Assembly (NCBI RefSeq): GCF_900109605.1
Contig: NZ_FOAM01000002.1
Coordinates: 1 to 64,000 of the forward strand
DNA from: Xaviernesmea oryzae
GTDB taxonomy: Bacteria > Pseudomonadota > Alphaproteobacteria > Rhizobiales > Rhizobiaceae
Length of the DNA stretch: 64,000 bases
Direction: 5' to 3'
The position numbers and the translations under genes are program-made. The notes beneath the pieces are model-generated. The model was not told the origin of the DNA, searched no databases, and saw only the letters and a list, made by a program, of their open reading frames with translations. Of the stretch, positions 41,130-50,233 are shown piece after piece (the stretch's first letter is position 1; the number at the start of each line of letters is the position of its first letter).

Positions 41130-42497
41130 ATGCCGATCAACATCACGATGCCCGCCCTCTCTCCGACCATGGAGGAGGGCAACCTCGCCAAGTGGCTGGT
41201 GAAGGAAGGCGACAAGGTCAAGGCCGGCGATGTCATCGCCGAGATCGAGACCGATAAGGCGACCATGGAAGTGGAAGCCGTCGATGAGGGCACGGTCGCC
41301 AAGCTTGTCGTTCCTGCCGGCACCGAAGCCGTAAAGGTCAATGCGCTGATCGCCATTCTCGCCGAAGACGGCGAAGATGTCGGCGCGGCAGCTGCGGGTG
41401 GCGGCGCTTCGCCGGCCAAGGCTGAGGCGCAGGACGTCAAGTCCGATCAGGTCGCCGTCTCGGCAGCCGCACCGTCTTCCGAGGCTGTGGTTGCCGAGGG
41501 GCCGCGCGTCGGAAACGGTAGCCCGCGGTCCACGTCGACTGGCGATGGCAAGCGCACCTTCTCCTCGCCGCTCGCCCGGCGTCTGGCCAAGGAAGCCGGT
41601 CTCGACATCGCGGCGATTTCAGGCTCCGGCCCGCATGGCCGCGTGGTCAAGAGCGATGTGGAAAAGGCAGTTGCCGGCGGCGCCAAGCCTGCTCCGGCTG
41701 CCGCTGCCGCACCCGCTCCGGCGGCGACGCCTGCCGCTCCGGCCGCAGCACCCAAGGGCATGTCGGACGAGGCGGTTCTCAAGAACTTCGCCGAAGGCTC
41801 CTACGAGCTTGTGCCGCATGACGGCATGCGCAAGACCATCGCCAAGCGCCTGCAGGAATCCAAGCAGACGATCCCGCATTTCTACGTATCGCTGGATTGC
41901 GAACTCGACGCGCTTCTGGCCCTGCGCGCCCAGCTCAACGCCTCGGCGCCCGAGAAGGACGGCAAGCCGGCCTTCAAGCTTTCGGTCAACGACATGGTGA
42001 TCAAGGCTCTGGCTTTGGCGCTGCGCGACGTTCCGGACGCCAATGTGTCCTGGACAGATAGTGCCATGGTCAAGCACAAGCATGCCGATGTCGGCGTCGC
42101 GGTCTCCATCCCCGGCGGCCTGATCACCCCGATCGTCCGCTCGGCCGAGCTGAAGAGCCTGTCCGCCATCTCCAACGAGATGAAGGACCTCGGTGCTCGC
42201 GCCAAGGGCCGCAAGCTGAAGCCGGAAGAGTACCAGGGCGGCACCACGGCGGTTTCCAACATGGGCATGATGGGCGTCAAGAACTTTGCTGCCGTCGTCA
42301 ACCCGCCGCATGCGACGATCCTCGCTGTCGGCGCGGGTGAGGAGCGCGTGGTGGTCAAGAAGGGCGAAATGAAGATCGCCAATGTCATGACCGTGACGCT
42401 CTCGACCGACCATCGCTGCGTCGATGGCGCACTCGGTGCCGAACTGCTCGGCGCCTTCAAACGCTACATCGAGAACCCGATGAGCATGCTGGTCTGA
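41130..42497 (+). CDS. pdhC: Pyruvate dehydrogenase E2 (dihydrolipoamide acetyltransferase)
   Basis: The 455-residue core of the complex. A lipoyl domain (1-80, Lys43) is followed by an Ala/Pro linker, a peripheral-subunit-binding domain (FSSPLARRLAKEAGLDI.., about 145-180), a second linker and the catalytic domain ending in the acetyltransferase motif DHRCVDG (His about 430) with the C-terminus YIENPMSMLV. It transfers acetyl groups to CoA. It starts 16 bp after pdhB. The stop is followed by a hairpin at 42538. Confidence 0.97.
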   Translation: MPINITMPALSPTMEEGNLAKWLVKEGDKVKAGDVIAEIETDKATMEVEAVDEGTVAKLVVPAGTEAVKVNALIAILAEDGEDVGAAAAGGGASPAKAEAQDVKSDQVAVSAAAPSSEAVVAEGPRVGNGSPRSTSTGDGKRTFSSPLARRLAKEAGLDIAAISGSGPHGRVVKSDVEKAVAGGAKPAPAAAAAPAPAATPAAPAAAPKGMSDEAVLKNFAEGSYELVPHDGMRKTIAKRLQESKQTIPHFYVSLDCELDALLALRAQLNASAPEKDGKPAFKLSVNDMVIKALALALRDVPDANVSWTDSAMVKHKHADVGVAVSIPGGLITPIVRSAELKSLSAISNEMKDLGARAKGRKLKPEEYQGGTTAVSNMGMMGVKNFAAVVNPPHATILAVGAGEERVVVKKGEMKIANVMTVTLSTDHRCVDGALGAELLGAFKRYIENPMSMLV

Positions 42498-42537
42498 TGC
42501 CGAAGATCGGAGATGTGAATCTTCGATCTCAGCGCGT

Positions 42538-42561
42538 GATGGGCGACACAGGTCGCCCATC
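42538..42561 (+). terminator. Strong hairpin 3' of pdhC without a T-run
   Basis: GATGGGCGAC (42538-42547) and GTCGCCCATC (42552-42561) form a perfect 10-bp stem with an ACAG tetraloop. It is 40 bases after the pdhC stop. The absence of T-residues suggests 3'-end processing or protection rather than strong termination. Confidence 0.55.
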
Positions 42562-42592
42562 GACGACCCATTACAATCAGGGGATATGGAAG

Positions 42593-42700
42593 ATGGCGTG
42601 CTTACTTTGCGGGGCGGAGTATGGCGCCAACGGGTGCGATTGCCACATTCGAAAGTGTCCGGCTTGTCAGGGCGGAAAGCCATCAGAGCCACTGCTTTAA
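42593..42700 (+). CDS. Possible Cys-rich micropeptide
   Basis: A 35-residue frame, MACLLCGAEYGANGCDCHIR.., with pairs CLLC, CDC and CPAC that could form a zinc ribbon. GGGGATATGGAAG precedes the ATG. The longer open frame that starts inside the pdhC stop (42497) is not supported. With no homologue recalled and only one reading, this is tentative. Confidence 0.35.
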   Translation: MACLLCGAEYGANGCDCHIRKCPACQGGKPSEPLL

Positions 42701-42796
42701 ATCTCTCGGTGGCTGGTGGATGGAATGGTGAAAATCTGTCTCTGATCCTATCTTTCACGAGTAGAGCGGCACTTCAGGGCTCGAAGGAGCGACGTG

Positions 42797-43051
42797 ATGG
42801 CAAAAGAAGCTGAAAGCATGATCATCCCTCTGCTTCGCGATATGCGCGGCGAAATGGATCGGCGATTTGAAGAAATGCGCGCAGAATTTGCCGATGTCAG
42901 ACAGCGCCTGGACAAGATCGAGAGTAGCCAGAAGACCATTCGTCAAGCCCTGACCGCCGATACCATGATGTCGAAATTCGTGACGGGCGATTTCGAGGAG
43001 CGGATCTTCGAACTCGAGCGCAAGGTCGAGGCGCTGACGAAGGGCCGTTGA
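42797..43051 (+). CDS. Small coiled-coil protein of unknown function
   Basis: An 84-residue, soluble, highly charged protein. Residues 12-50 (RDMRGEMDRRFEEMRAEF..VRQRLDKIE) form an amphipathic coiled coil with clear heptads, and the C-terminal ERIFELERKVEALTKGR may form another. AAGGAG lies upstream of ATG 42797; the preceding GTG is an alternative. It lies between pdhC and the GDSL gene on the same strand. No function is proposed; the resemblance is to small phasin-like or scaffold proteins only in general form. Confidence 0.7.
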   Translation: MAKEAESMIIPLLRDMRGEMDRRFEEMRAEFADVRQRLDKIESSQKTIRQALTADTMMSKFVTGDFEERIFELERKVEALTKGR

Positions 43052-43106
43052 ATTGGCTGCGGATGCATTTGCAAGGGTTACAGCAGGCGCCGGAGGAGAG
43101 CGTGCG

Positions 43107-43748
43107 ATGAAAACAGTCCTCTGCTATGGCGACAGCCTCACCTGGGGCTATGATGCCGAAGGCGCCGGCCGCCATGCGTTTTCGGATCGCTGGCCGAGCG
43201 TGCTTGCCTCAGCACTCGGACCTGAGGTGACCGTGATCGCCGAGGGTTTGAACGGCCGCACCACGGCCTATGACGACCATCTGGCCGATTGCGACCGCAA
43301 CGGCGCGCGCATCCTGCCGACGATCCTGCACAGCCACGATCCGCTCGACCTCGTGATCATCATGCTCGGCGCCAATGATATGAAGCCGGTCATCTGCGGC
43401 CAGGCTTTTGGTGCGGTCATGGGCATGGAGCGGCTGATCGATCTGGTGCGCCATCATGCCTGGTCTGTTGATCGCGAGGAGGGGCCGGAAATCCTGATCG
43501 TTTCGCCGCCGCCGCTTTGCGAGACCGCCAATGCTGCCTTCGCCGCCATGTTTGCCGGCGGGGTCGAGCAATCGGCGATGCTCGCCTCGCTCTATCGCGA
43601 CTTGGCGGATGAAAAGGGTTGCGGCTTTTTCGATGCCGGTTCGGTCGCTCGGACGACGCCGCTCGATGGTGTGCATCTGGATGCCGAAAATACCCGCGCG
43701 CTCGGCCGCGCTCTGGAGCCGGTGGCGCGGATGATGCTGGGGCTCTGA
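43107..43748 (+). CDS. SGNH/GDSL-family hydrolase (arylesterase-like)
   Basis: A 213-residue esterase. The four SGNH blocks are all visible: GDSLTWG (Ser10), GLNGRTT (Gly), GANDMKP (Asn) and DGVHLDAEN (Asp/His). No signal peptide is present. The closest recalled relatives are bacterial arylesterase/acyl-esterases such as the Mycobacterium smegmatis perhydrolase-type enzymes; the substrate here is unknown. ATG 43107 has GGAGGAGAG upstream. It lies inside the pdh-lpdA region, as in other rhizobia. Confidence 0.88.
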   Translation: MKTVLCYGDSLTWGYDAEGAGRHAFSDRWPSVLASALGPEVTVIAEGLNGRTTAYDDHLADCDRNGARILPTILHSHDPLDLVIIMLGANDMKPVICGQAFGAVMGMERLIDLVRHHAWSVDREEGPEILIVSPPPLCETANAAFAAMFAGGVEQSAMLASLYRDLADEKGCGFFDAGSVARTTPLDGVHLDAENTRALGRALEPVARMMLGL

Positions 43749-43930
43749 GGCCTTGATGTCAGGGCCGGCGGTCGTCAGCGGCTTGCCGGATTGGTGGGAA
43801 TAAGCAGCATCGCGGCGGGTGACGCCGGCGATGCGACAGGAGCGGATTTGCCGCTCTTTCCAAAAGCTCCGCCAGCGCCGAAAAGGGGCCGCCGGCGGAA
43901 AAAGAACAACGTGAAGGAGTGGAAGCGCTC

Positions 43931-45376
43931 ATGTCGAATGCCTATGACGTCATCATCATCGGTTCAGGCCCCGGCGGCTATGTGACCGCCATCCGCTCCG
44001 CCCAGCTCGGCCTGAAGACAGCAATCGTCGAGCGCGAGCATCTGGGCGGCATCTGCCTGAACTGGGGCTGTATCCCGACCAAGGCGCTGCTGCGCTCGGC
44101 CGAGATCCTCGACCATGCTAACCATGCCAAGAGCTTCGGCCTGACGCTGAACGGCACAATGACGGCCGAGGTCAAGGATGTCGTCGCGCGTTCGCGCGGC
44201 GTGTCGCAGCGGCTCAATGCCGGCGTCGGCTTCCTGATGAAGAAGAACAAGATCGACGTGATCTGGGGCGAGGCCAAGCTGACCAAGCCGGGCGAGATCG
44301 TCGTCGGCGCGTCGTCCAAGCCGGTCGTCCAGCCGCAGAACCCCGTGCCGAAGGGCACGCTGGCGCATGGCACTTATACAGCCAAGCACATCATCGTCGC
44401 CACCGGCGCGCGCCCACGCGCGCTGCCGGGCATCGAGCCGGATGGCAAGCTGATCTGGACCTATTTCGAAGCCATGAAGCCCGATTTCATGCCGAAATCG
44501 ATTGTCGTCATGGGCTCGGGCGCCATCGGCATCGAATTCGCCTCCTTCTATCGCTCCATGGGCGTGGATGTGACGGTGGTGGAGTTGATGGCGAATATCA
44601 TGCCGGTAGAAGATGCCGAGATCTCGGCCTTCGCCCGCAAGCAGCTGGAAAAGCGCGGCCTGAAGATCATCACCGAGGCCAAGGTCTCCAAGGTGGAGAA
44701 GGGCGGCAATTCGATCACCGCCCATGTCGAGACCAAGGACGGCAAGGTGCAGCAGATTACGGCTGATCGGTTGATCTCGGCTGTCGGCGTTCAGGGCAAT
44801 ATTGAGGGCCTCGGCCTGGAGACGCTCGGCGTCAAGACCGATCGCGGCTGCATCGTCATCGACGGCTATGGCAAGACCAACGTGCCCGGCCTCTATGCGA
44901 TCGGTGACGTTGCCGGGCCGCCGATGCTCGCCCACAAGGCCGAGCATGAAGGCGTGATCTGCATCGAGAAGATCGCCGGCCTGCCGCATGTCCACCCAAT
45001 GGACAAGGCCAAGATCCCCGGCTGCACCTATTGCAATCCGCAGGTCGCCTCCGTCGGCCTGACGGAAGCCAAGGCGAAGGCCGAGGGGCGCGACATCCGC
45101 GTCGGCCGCTATTCCTTCGCCGCCAACGGCAAGGCGATCGCGCTGGGCGAAGACCAGGGCATGATCAAGACGATCTTCGACAAGAAGACCGGTGAACTGA
45201 TCGGCGCGCATATGGTAGGCGCCGAAGTCACCGAGCTGATCCAGGGCTTCGTCGTCGCCATGAACCTGGAGACGACAGAGGAAGAGCTGATGCACACGAT
45301 ATTCCCGCATCCCACGCTCTCGGAAATGATGAAGGAAAGCGTGCTCGACGCCTATGGCCGCGTGCTGAACGCGTAG
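43931..45376 (+). CDS. lpdA: Dihydrolipoyl dehydrogenase (E3)
   Basis: Reoxidises dihydrolipoyl groups of the dehydrogenase complexes with NAD. The 481-residue flavoprotein has the FAD motif GSGPGGYV (11-18), the redox-active disulfide Cys42/Cys47 (GGICLNWGCIPT), the NAD-binding GSGAIGIEFA and the C-terminal catalytic HPTLSE. MSNAYDVIII at 43931 was chosen as start; GTG at 43919 is an alternative. It is about 1.4 kb from pdhC and probably serves the PDH complex; another E3 gene often accompanies 2-oxoglutarate dehydrogenase elsewhere. Confidence 0.97.
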   Translation: MSNAYDVIIIGSGPGGYVTAIRSAQLGLKTAIVEREHLGGICLNWGCIPTKALLRSAEILDHANHAKSFGLTLNGTMTAEVKDVVARSRGVSQRLNAGVGFLMKKNKIDVIWGEAKLTKPGEIVVGASSKPVVQPQNPVPKGTLAHGTYTAKHIIVATGARPRALPGIEPDGKLIWTYFEAMKPDFMPKSIVVMGSGAIGIEFASFYRSMGVDVTVVELMANIMPVEDAEISAFARKQLEKRGLKIITEAKVSKVEKGGNSITAHVETKDGKVQQITADRLISAVGVQGNIEGLGLETLGVKTDRGCIVIDGYGKTNVPGLYAIGDVAGPPMLAHKAEHEGVICIEKIAGLPHVHPMDKAKIPGCTYCNPQVASVGLTEAKAKAEGRDIRVGRYSFAANGKAIALGEDQGMIKTIFDKKTGELIGAHMVGAEVTELIQGFVVAMNLETTEEELMHTIFPHPTLSEMMKESVLDAYGRVLNA

Positions 45377-45499
45377 GGCTTAAGGCAGAATATCGGCCGT
45401 CGGCGGCGACGGCTTGACGGCACAAGTCCGGAGCCCCACCTGGGGGCTGGGCTTGAAAGCCCTGATCTCGGCACAGCGGATGGATTGGCGGGGGAAGCC

Positions 45500-45748
45500 A
45501 TGGAAGGCGTAGGCCTGTTCGGAACGATTATCGTCGGCGGTCTGGCCGGCTGGTTGGCGGGGATCCTGATGGATCTGCGCTTCGGGGTGCTGATGAACAT
45601 CATCATCGGCATTCTCGGCGCCGCGCTGGGCAGCGCTCTTTTCGACAGGATGCACATCTTCATCATGCCGGGTTGGTGGGGCTATCTGGTCACGGGTTTC
45701 GTCGGCGCCTGTATTCTGCTATTTCTCGCAAAAATCGTGCGGCGCTGA
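45500..45748 (+). CDS. GlsB/YeaQ/YmgE-type small membrane protein
   Basis: An 82-residue membrane protein with three glycine-rich helices: VGLFGTIIVGGLAGWLAGIL, GVLMNIIIGILGAALGSALF and GYLVTGFVGACILLFLA. This matches the transglycosylase-associated (GlsB/YeaQ/YmgE) family, stress-linked but of unknown function. ATG 45500 follows GGGGGAAG. It lies between lpdA and lipA on the same strand. Confidence 0.85.
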   Translation: MEGVGLFGTIIVGGLAGWLAGILMDLRFGVLMNIIIGILGAALGSALFDRMHIFIMPGWWGYLVTGFVGACILLFLAKIVRR

Positions 45749-45829
45749 TCCCGGCGCCGCCGTCCGCCGCAGCTCATGCGGCGCTCGTCTTCGTTTTCGC
45801 GCCTCTCGGCGCCCTGAAAGCAGGTCTTC

Positions 45830-46816
45830 ATGGTTACGATTCTGGATCGTACGAACCTGGCACCGGCATCGGCCGACGATGCCAAGCGTGTGCGCCACCC
45901 TGAGAAGGCGCATCGTCCCGATACGGAGGTGATGCGCAAGCCGGACTGGATCCGTGTGAAGGCGCCGACCTCCAAGGGTTATGTCGAGACCCGTTCGATC
46001 GTGAAGAGCCACAAGCTCGTCACCGTCTGCGAGGAAGCGGGTTGCCCGAATATCGGCGAGTGCTGGGACAAGAAGCACGCCACCTTCATGATCATGGGCG
46101 AGATCTGCACCCGTGCCTGCGCCTTCTGCAATGTTGCCACCGGCCGACCCAATGCGCTAGACCAGGACGAGCCGGAGAATGTCGCCAAGGCGGTGAAGCA
46201 GATGGGGCTCTCCCATGTGGTCATCACCTCTGTCGATCGCGACGATCTGGAGGATGGCGGCGCGGAGCATTTCGAGAAGGTGATCTGGGCGATTCGCGCG
46301 GCATCGCCGGCGACGACGATCGAAATCCTCACCCCTGACTTCCTCAAGAAGCCAGGCGCGCTGGAACGCGTGGTGGCCGCCCGGCCCGATGTCTTCAACC
46401 ATAATATGGAAACCGTCCCCGGAAACTATCTGACGGTTCGCCCCGGCGCGCGCTATTTCCATTCCATCCGGCTGCTGCAGCGGGTCAAGGAGCTGGACCC
46501 GACCATGTTCACCAAGTCGGGCATCATGGTGGGCCTTGGCGAAGAGCGCAACGAAGTGCTCCAGCTAATGGACGACCTGCGTACCGCCGATGTCGACTTC
46601 CTCACCATCGGCCAATATCTCCAGCCGACCCGCAAGCACCACAAGGTCGAGCGTTTCGTCACGCCGGATGAGTTCAAGTCCTATGAGACGGTCGCTTATA
46701 CCAAGGGCTTCCTGATGGTGGCGTCCAGCCCGCTGACCCGCTCCTCACACCACGCCGGTGACGACTTTGCTCGCCTGCGGGCCGCGCGGGCGCGCAAGCT
46801 GGAGGCGGCGGAGTAA
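45830..46816 (+). CDS. lipA: Lipoyl synthase
   Basis: Radical-SAM enzyme that inserts two sulfurs into protein-bound octanoyl groups to make lipoate. The 328-residue protein has the auxiliary-cluster cysteines Cys67, Cys72 and Cys78 ([12 protein letters not shown]) and the radical-SAM triad CTRACAFC (Cys93, 97, 100). The C-terminal RSSHHAGDD is the auxiliary-cluster Ser segment. It is in the same region as the lipoylated PdhB, PdhC and lpdA, so their joint need for lipoate is met locally; lipB is not in the window. Confidence 0.97.
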   Translation: MVTILDRTNLAPASADDAKRVRHPEKAHRPDTEVMRKPDWIRVKAPTSKGYVETRSIVKSHKLVTVCEEAGCPNIGECWDKKHATFMIMGEICTRACAFCNVATGRPNALDQDEPENVAKAVKQMGLSHVVITSVDRDDLEDGGAEHFEKVIWAIRAASPATTIEILTPDFLKKPGALERVVAARPDVFNHNMETVPGNYLTVRPGARYFHSIRLLQRVKELDPTMFTKSGIMVGLGEERNEVLQLMDDLRTADVDFLTIGQYLQPTRKHHKVERFVTPDEFKSYETVAYTKGFLMVASSPLTRSSHHAGDDFARLRAARARKLEAAE

Positions 46817-46966
46817 GGTTGTTGCCTGCGCATGGCCAGAGCGTCATGCGTGCGGGAGGTACGTCAGGTTCTTTTCCATTCCTTTTCCTTCGTGTAAGTC
46901 TCGACTTTATTCGAAGGCCGGCTCAGCATCCTCGGTGATGCGGGCCTAGGGGATGGACTGGTCATC

Positions 46967-48019
46967 ATGGCGGCAGAGACCCTGCTTGGTAAGCTGAAAT
47001 CGGTGCTTCTGGCGCCCTATCATGGCTTGCAGATCTTCACAGGCACCAAGGACTTTCGCAGCCCGATTCTGGGCAGCGAGCGGCTCAACCGCAAAGGGCT
47101 GCATATCTGGCGTGTAAAGACAGCCTCGCGGCTCGCCGAATGGCGTCGTCGCCGGCTGAAGCATCTTCTACCGGAAGCAGAGCGCGCTTTCTTCGCGGAA
47201 AACGGCTATATCGAGCGGCGCAATCTGCTGGCAGAAAATGAGTTTCGCCAGTTGGTCGCGGAGGTCGAGGCACTACAGGCCCCGGCGCGCGAAATGCGGG
47301 AGGGTGGGGCCGTCACGCGACGCATTCCGCTGACGCCCGATGTGCTGACCCGCTCGCCCGCCCTGGCTGCTTTCATCAAGAACGAGGCTTGGACCGCTCC
47401 GATCCGCTACGTCGGCGGCTTCAATGTCGAGCCGGTTCTTTCGATCCAGACGATCTTCGGCGAACCCTCCGCCCGGCCGGGCGAGAAGGATCCGCAGACG
47501 GATCTGCATATGGACACCTTCCATTCCACGGCCAAAGCCTGGTTCTTCCTCTATGACGTGCCGGAGGACGAGGGGCCTTTCACCTATGTCGCCGGGTCGC
47601 ATCGCCTGACCAAGCGGCGTCTTGCCTGGCAGAAGCGCATGAGCGTGCTGGCCGCCGCGCGGCACGGCGGCGGGGCCTTCCGCATTCCTGCCGCGCAACT
47701 GAAGCGGCTGCACATGCCGGCGCCGACCAAATTCGCCGTGCCCGCGAACACGCTCGTCGTGGGCGACACCTTCGGCTTTCACGCGCGCGGTCTGTCGGTG
47801 CGCAAGTCGATCCGTGTCGAGCTCTATGCCTCGCAGCGGCCCAATCCCTTCCTGCCCTTCATCCATCTCGATAGCGCCTGGCTCCCCTTCGTCAGCGGCC
47901 GCAAGGAGGTCATCTCCTGGTTCTTCGAGGATTGGCTGGTGAAGCTGAAGCTCCAGCGGCTGATCTGGCGGCCGGTCGGCCGCGTCTCAGCCCGGCAGAC
48001 GGCGCCAGAACAAGGCTGA
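46967..48019 (+). CDS. Phytanoyl-CoA dioxygenase (PhyH)-family protein
   Basis: A 350-residue 2-oxoglutarate/Fe(II)-dependent dioxygenase-like protein. The metal triad is suggested by HMD in DLHMDTFHS (about 179-186) and the distal His in FGFHARGLS, with a following Arg (RKSIRVEL) to bind 2-oxoglutarate. The N-terminal 60 residues are basic. Family members hydroxylate lipids or other small molecules; the substrate is unknown. It is preceded by 150 bp of non-coding DNA and followed by a P-loop gene. Confidence 0.83.
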   Translation: MAAETLLGKLKSVLLAPYHGLQIFTGTKDFRSPILGSERLNRKGLHIWRVKTASRLAEWRRRRLKHLLPEAERAFFAENGYIERRNLLAENEFRQLVAEVEALQAPAREMREGGAVTRRIPLTPDVLTRSPALAAFIKNEAWTAPIRYVGGFNVEPVLSIQTIFGEPSARPGEKDPQTDLHMDTFHSTAKAWFFLYDVPEDEGPFTYVAGSHRLTKRRLAWQKRMSVLAAARHGGGAFRIPAAQLKRLHMPAPTKFAVPANTLVVGDTFGFHARGLSVRKSIRVELYASQRPNPFLPFIHLDSAWLPFVSGRKEVISWFFEDWLVKLKLQRLIWRPVGRVSARQTAPEQG

Positions 48020-48128
48020 GCAGGGGACTGCCGCCAGCGCCTTATGCGCGTCTGCTCAAATGCGCTTGCCGTGTGAACGTGCGGCAGTAGACTATGCCGC
48101 CAGTGAAACGGTGGGTGGGACGGCAGGG

Positions 48129-48701
48129 ATGACCGACCAGGAGCTGACAATCGAGCGGGCATTGTGCCTTTTGCCCGATGCCAAGCGCATTCTCGTCATG
48201 GGTTGTTCGGGCGGCGGAAAATCGACCCTATCGATGGCGCTCAGCCGCCGGTTCGATCTGCCCTATCTGTCGATGGACCGCGATTTCTTCTGGCTGCCCG
48301 GCTGGGTGAAGCGCGACAAGCGCGAGGAGCGGGCGTTGATTGCTAAGGCCGTTGCCGGCGAGCGCTGGCTGATGGACGGCACCGGCTCCTCCAGTCTGGA
48401 TCTGCGGCTGCCGCGCGCCGAGTTTGTCATCTGGGTGCGCATGCCGCGCTGGCTATGCCTCTATGGCGTCTTCCGGCGCGGGTTGAAACATCGCGGCGGC
48501 ACGCGGCCGGAAATGGCGCCCGGCTGCCCGGAGCGGATGCCCGACCGGGAATTTCTCTCCTACATCTGGCATTTCGAGGAACGGGTATCGCCTGGAATCG
48601 TTGAGGCGTTGCAGCGCTACGCGCCCGATTGCCCGGTTCTCATGCTGAAAAGCCGCGGCGAAACCGCGCGGCTGCTTGATCTTATTGAGAGCCCCGACTA
48701 A
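48129..48701 (+). CDS. P-loop NTPase, adenylate kinase/FlaR-like
   Basis: A 190-residue protein with a Walker A motif GCSGGGKST (25-33). The layout, including LPYLSMDRDFFWLPGWVKRD and DGTGSSSLDLRLPRAEFVIWVRMPRW, resembles the shikimate/adenylate-kinase-like proteins annotated as DNA-topology modulation protein FlaR. It is probably a nucleoside- or small-molecule kinase. ATG at 48129 follows GGCAGGG; upstream in-frame codons are not supported. It is followed 9 bp later by the COQ10-like gene. Confidence 0.8.
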   Translation: MTDQELTIERALCLLPDAKRILVMGCSGGGKSTLSMALSRRFDLPYLSMDRDFFWLPGWVKRDKREERALIAKAVAGERWLMDGTGSSSLDLRLPRAEFVIWVRMPRWLCLYGVFRRGLKHRGGTRPEMAPGCPERMPDREFLSYIWHFEERVSPGIVEALQRYAPDCPVLMLKSRGETARLLDLIESPD

Positions 48702-48710
48702 CTGGCGTGC

Positions 48711-49163
48711 ATGCCGAAGTTTGAAACGAAACGCGTTGTCCCGCACTCCCCGGAGCAGATGTTCGATCTCGTTGCCGATGTGGAGCGCTATCCGCAATTC
48801 CTGCCGCTTTGCGAGGCTCTGGCGGTGCGTTCCCGCAAGGAGCGCGACGGCAAGGAGCTTTTGATCGCCGACATGACCGTCGGCTACAAGGCGATCCGCG
48901 AGACCTTCACCACACAGGTGTTGCTCAACCGGGCCGAACACGCCATCGATACGAAATATATCGATGGCCCCTTTCGCTATCTCGACAATCGCTGGCGCTT
49001 CGAGCCGACGGCGGACGGCGGCTGCACCGTCAGCTTCTTCATCGATTACGAGTTCAAGAACCGAATCCTCGGCGCCCTCATGGGATCGATGTTCGATCGG
49101 GCCTTCCGCCTCTTCGCCGAAGCTTTCGAAAAGCGGGCCGACGCGATTTATACCAAGCCCTGA
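48711..49163 (+). CDS. SRPBCC protein, coenzyme Q-binding COQ10/RatA-type
   Basis: A 150-residue START/SRPBCC-fold protein of the COQ10/RatA group: KRVVPHSPEQMFDLVADVERYPQFLPLCEA at the start and a conserved C-terminal helix FRLFAEAFEKRADAIY. Members bind ubiquinone or another lipid; mitochondrial COQ10 assists respiration, and RatA is a ribosome-inhibiting toxin in E. coli. The COQ10 role is more likely here. It is on the same strand as the P-loop gene and converges on the membrane-protein gene. Confidence 0.85.
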   Translation: MPKFETKRVVPHSPEQMFDLVADVERYPQFLPLCEALAVRSRKERDGKELLIADMTVGYKAIRETFTTQVLLNRAEHAIDTKYIDGPFRYLDNRWRFEPTADGGCTVSFFIDYEFKNRILGALMGSMFDRAFRLFAEAFEKRADAIYTKP

Positions 49164-49199
49164 TGGTGTCGTGACTCTGTCGGAAAACGCACTGTCCTG

Positions 49200-50051
49200 T
49201 CAGGCCAGCGGTCGTCTCTCGATGTAATAGCCATAGAGCGTCGTCAGCACCGAGATCGACAGCATGGTCGCGAACCAGTCATAGATCAGCACGCCGAGGA
49301 TGCCTGTCGCACTGGAGACGAGCGAGAACAGGGTGGGGACGATCTGGGCGATGGCCAGCACGATCGTCGTGAGCAGCAGCACGCCGAGATAGGTTAGGCC
49401 CGCGCCACGCGTCTGGCGCCATATGTGGCCGAGCGAGATGGGTTCGCCCAGCGCCACGCCGGGCAGGGCAGTGCTCAGTCTCAGCAGGATCACCAGCCAG
49501 GCGAGAAAGACCGGCACGGAAAGCAGCCATGCCAGCAAAAGGCCCTGGCCGGCGCTTGTCATGATATTGCTGACCAGATCGCCCGCGAAGATCAGCACGA
49601 GCATCAAGGGCACGGCCAGCATCAACCAGCAGAAGACCGTGATGCCGAGCGCCCAGCCGAAATAGGCGGCGATACGCCGGCCGCGAAAGGTGGGCAGGAG
49701 GCTGAAGGGCTCGTTCAGCAGCACGAAACGATGCCAGGCGACGGCGATCCACAGGGTGAACAGCGCGCGCAGCACCATGATATTGGCGGCGGCAATGGCG
49801 TAATTGTCCATCCGCTCCAGAGCGGCGGCGGAGCGGATATTGGCGCTGGGGTCTTCGGCCAGCAGAAGAAGGCCCAGGCAGATCAGCGGAACCTGCAGCG
49901 GGCCGTAAATCATCACAGCCGCCCGCAGATTTCTAGTAATCAGCTGCAGTGAGTGGCTAAAAATCGTCCAGGACGTCAAGAAAATCCCCAACCCGGTGGC
50001 CGCGCCAGGATCGGCTCCGGTTCGGAGCGGGAGCGGTTGATGACATGCCAA
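49200..50051 (-). CDS. Six-helix membrane protein of unknown function
   Basis: Up to 283 residues with about six hydrophobic helices, including AVMIYGPLQVPLICLGLLLL, YFGWALGITVFCWLMLAVPL, GLLLAWLLSVPVFLAWLVIL, YLGVLLLTTIVLAIAQIV and LIYDWFATMLSISVLTTLYG. No enzyme or transporter motif is recognised. The only far-upstream start is TTG at 50051, so the true start may be further in (a TTG about 25 residues later has GGGG upstream). It converges on the COQ10-like gene and lies downstream of cinA on the same strand. Confidence 0.7.
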   Translation of the reverse strand: MACHQPLPLRTGADPGAATGLGIFLTSWTIFSHSLQLITRNLRAAVMIYGPLQVPLICLGLLLLAEDPSANIRSAAALERMDNYAIAAANIMVLRALFTLWIAVAWHRFVLLNEPFSLLPTFRGRRIAAYFGWALGITVFCWLMLAVPLMLVLIFAGDLVSNIMTSAGQGLLLAWLLSVPVFLAWLVILLRLSTALPGVALGEPISLGHIWRQTRGAGLTYLGVLLLTTIVLAIAQIVPTLFSLVSSATGILGVLIYDWFATMLSISVLTTLYGYYIERRPLA

Positions 50052-50233
50052 GCTTGCGAAGCACTCACATCATCTCGCGGTGGCGCGGCGCAGGCTTTAT
50101 CGCAAGTGCCCGCGCGCGATCTGGGCTTCGATGTTCAAGACATCGACGGCGCTGATCTGCCACGCACATGCGAAAACCTCGCGCCCGTCTTCCAGGCTCG
50201 GAGATCTTGTTAGGTCCTCTTGCAGAGGCACTA

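Noticed and set aside
45396-45413. GCCGTCG/CGACGGC stem after lpdA as terminator
   Set aside because: Seven-base stem with a 4-base loop and no T-run; too weak to call.
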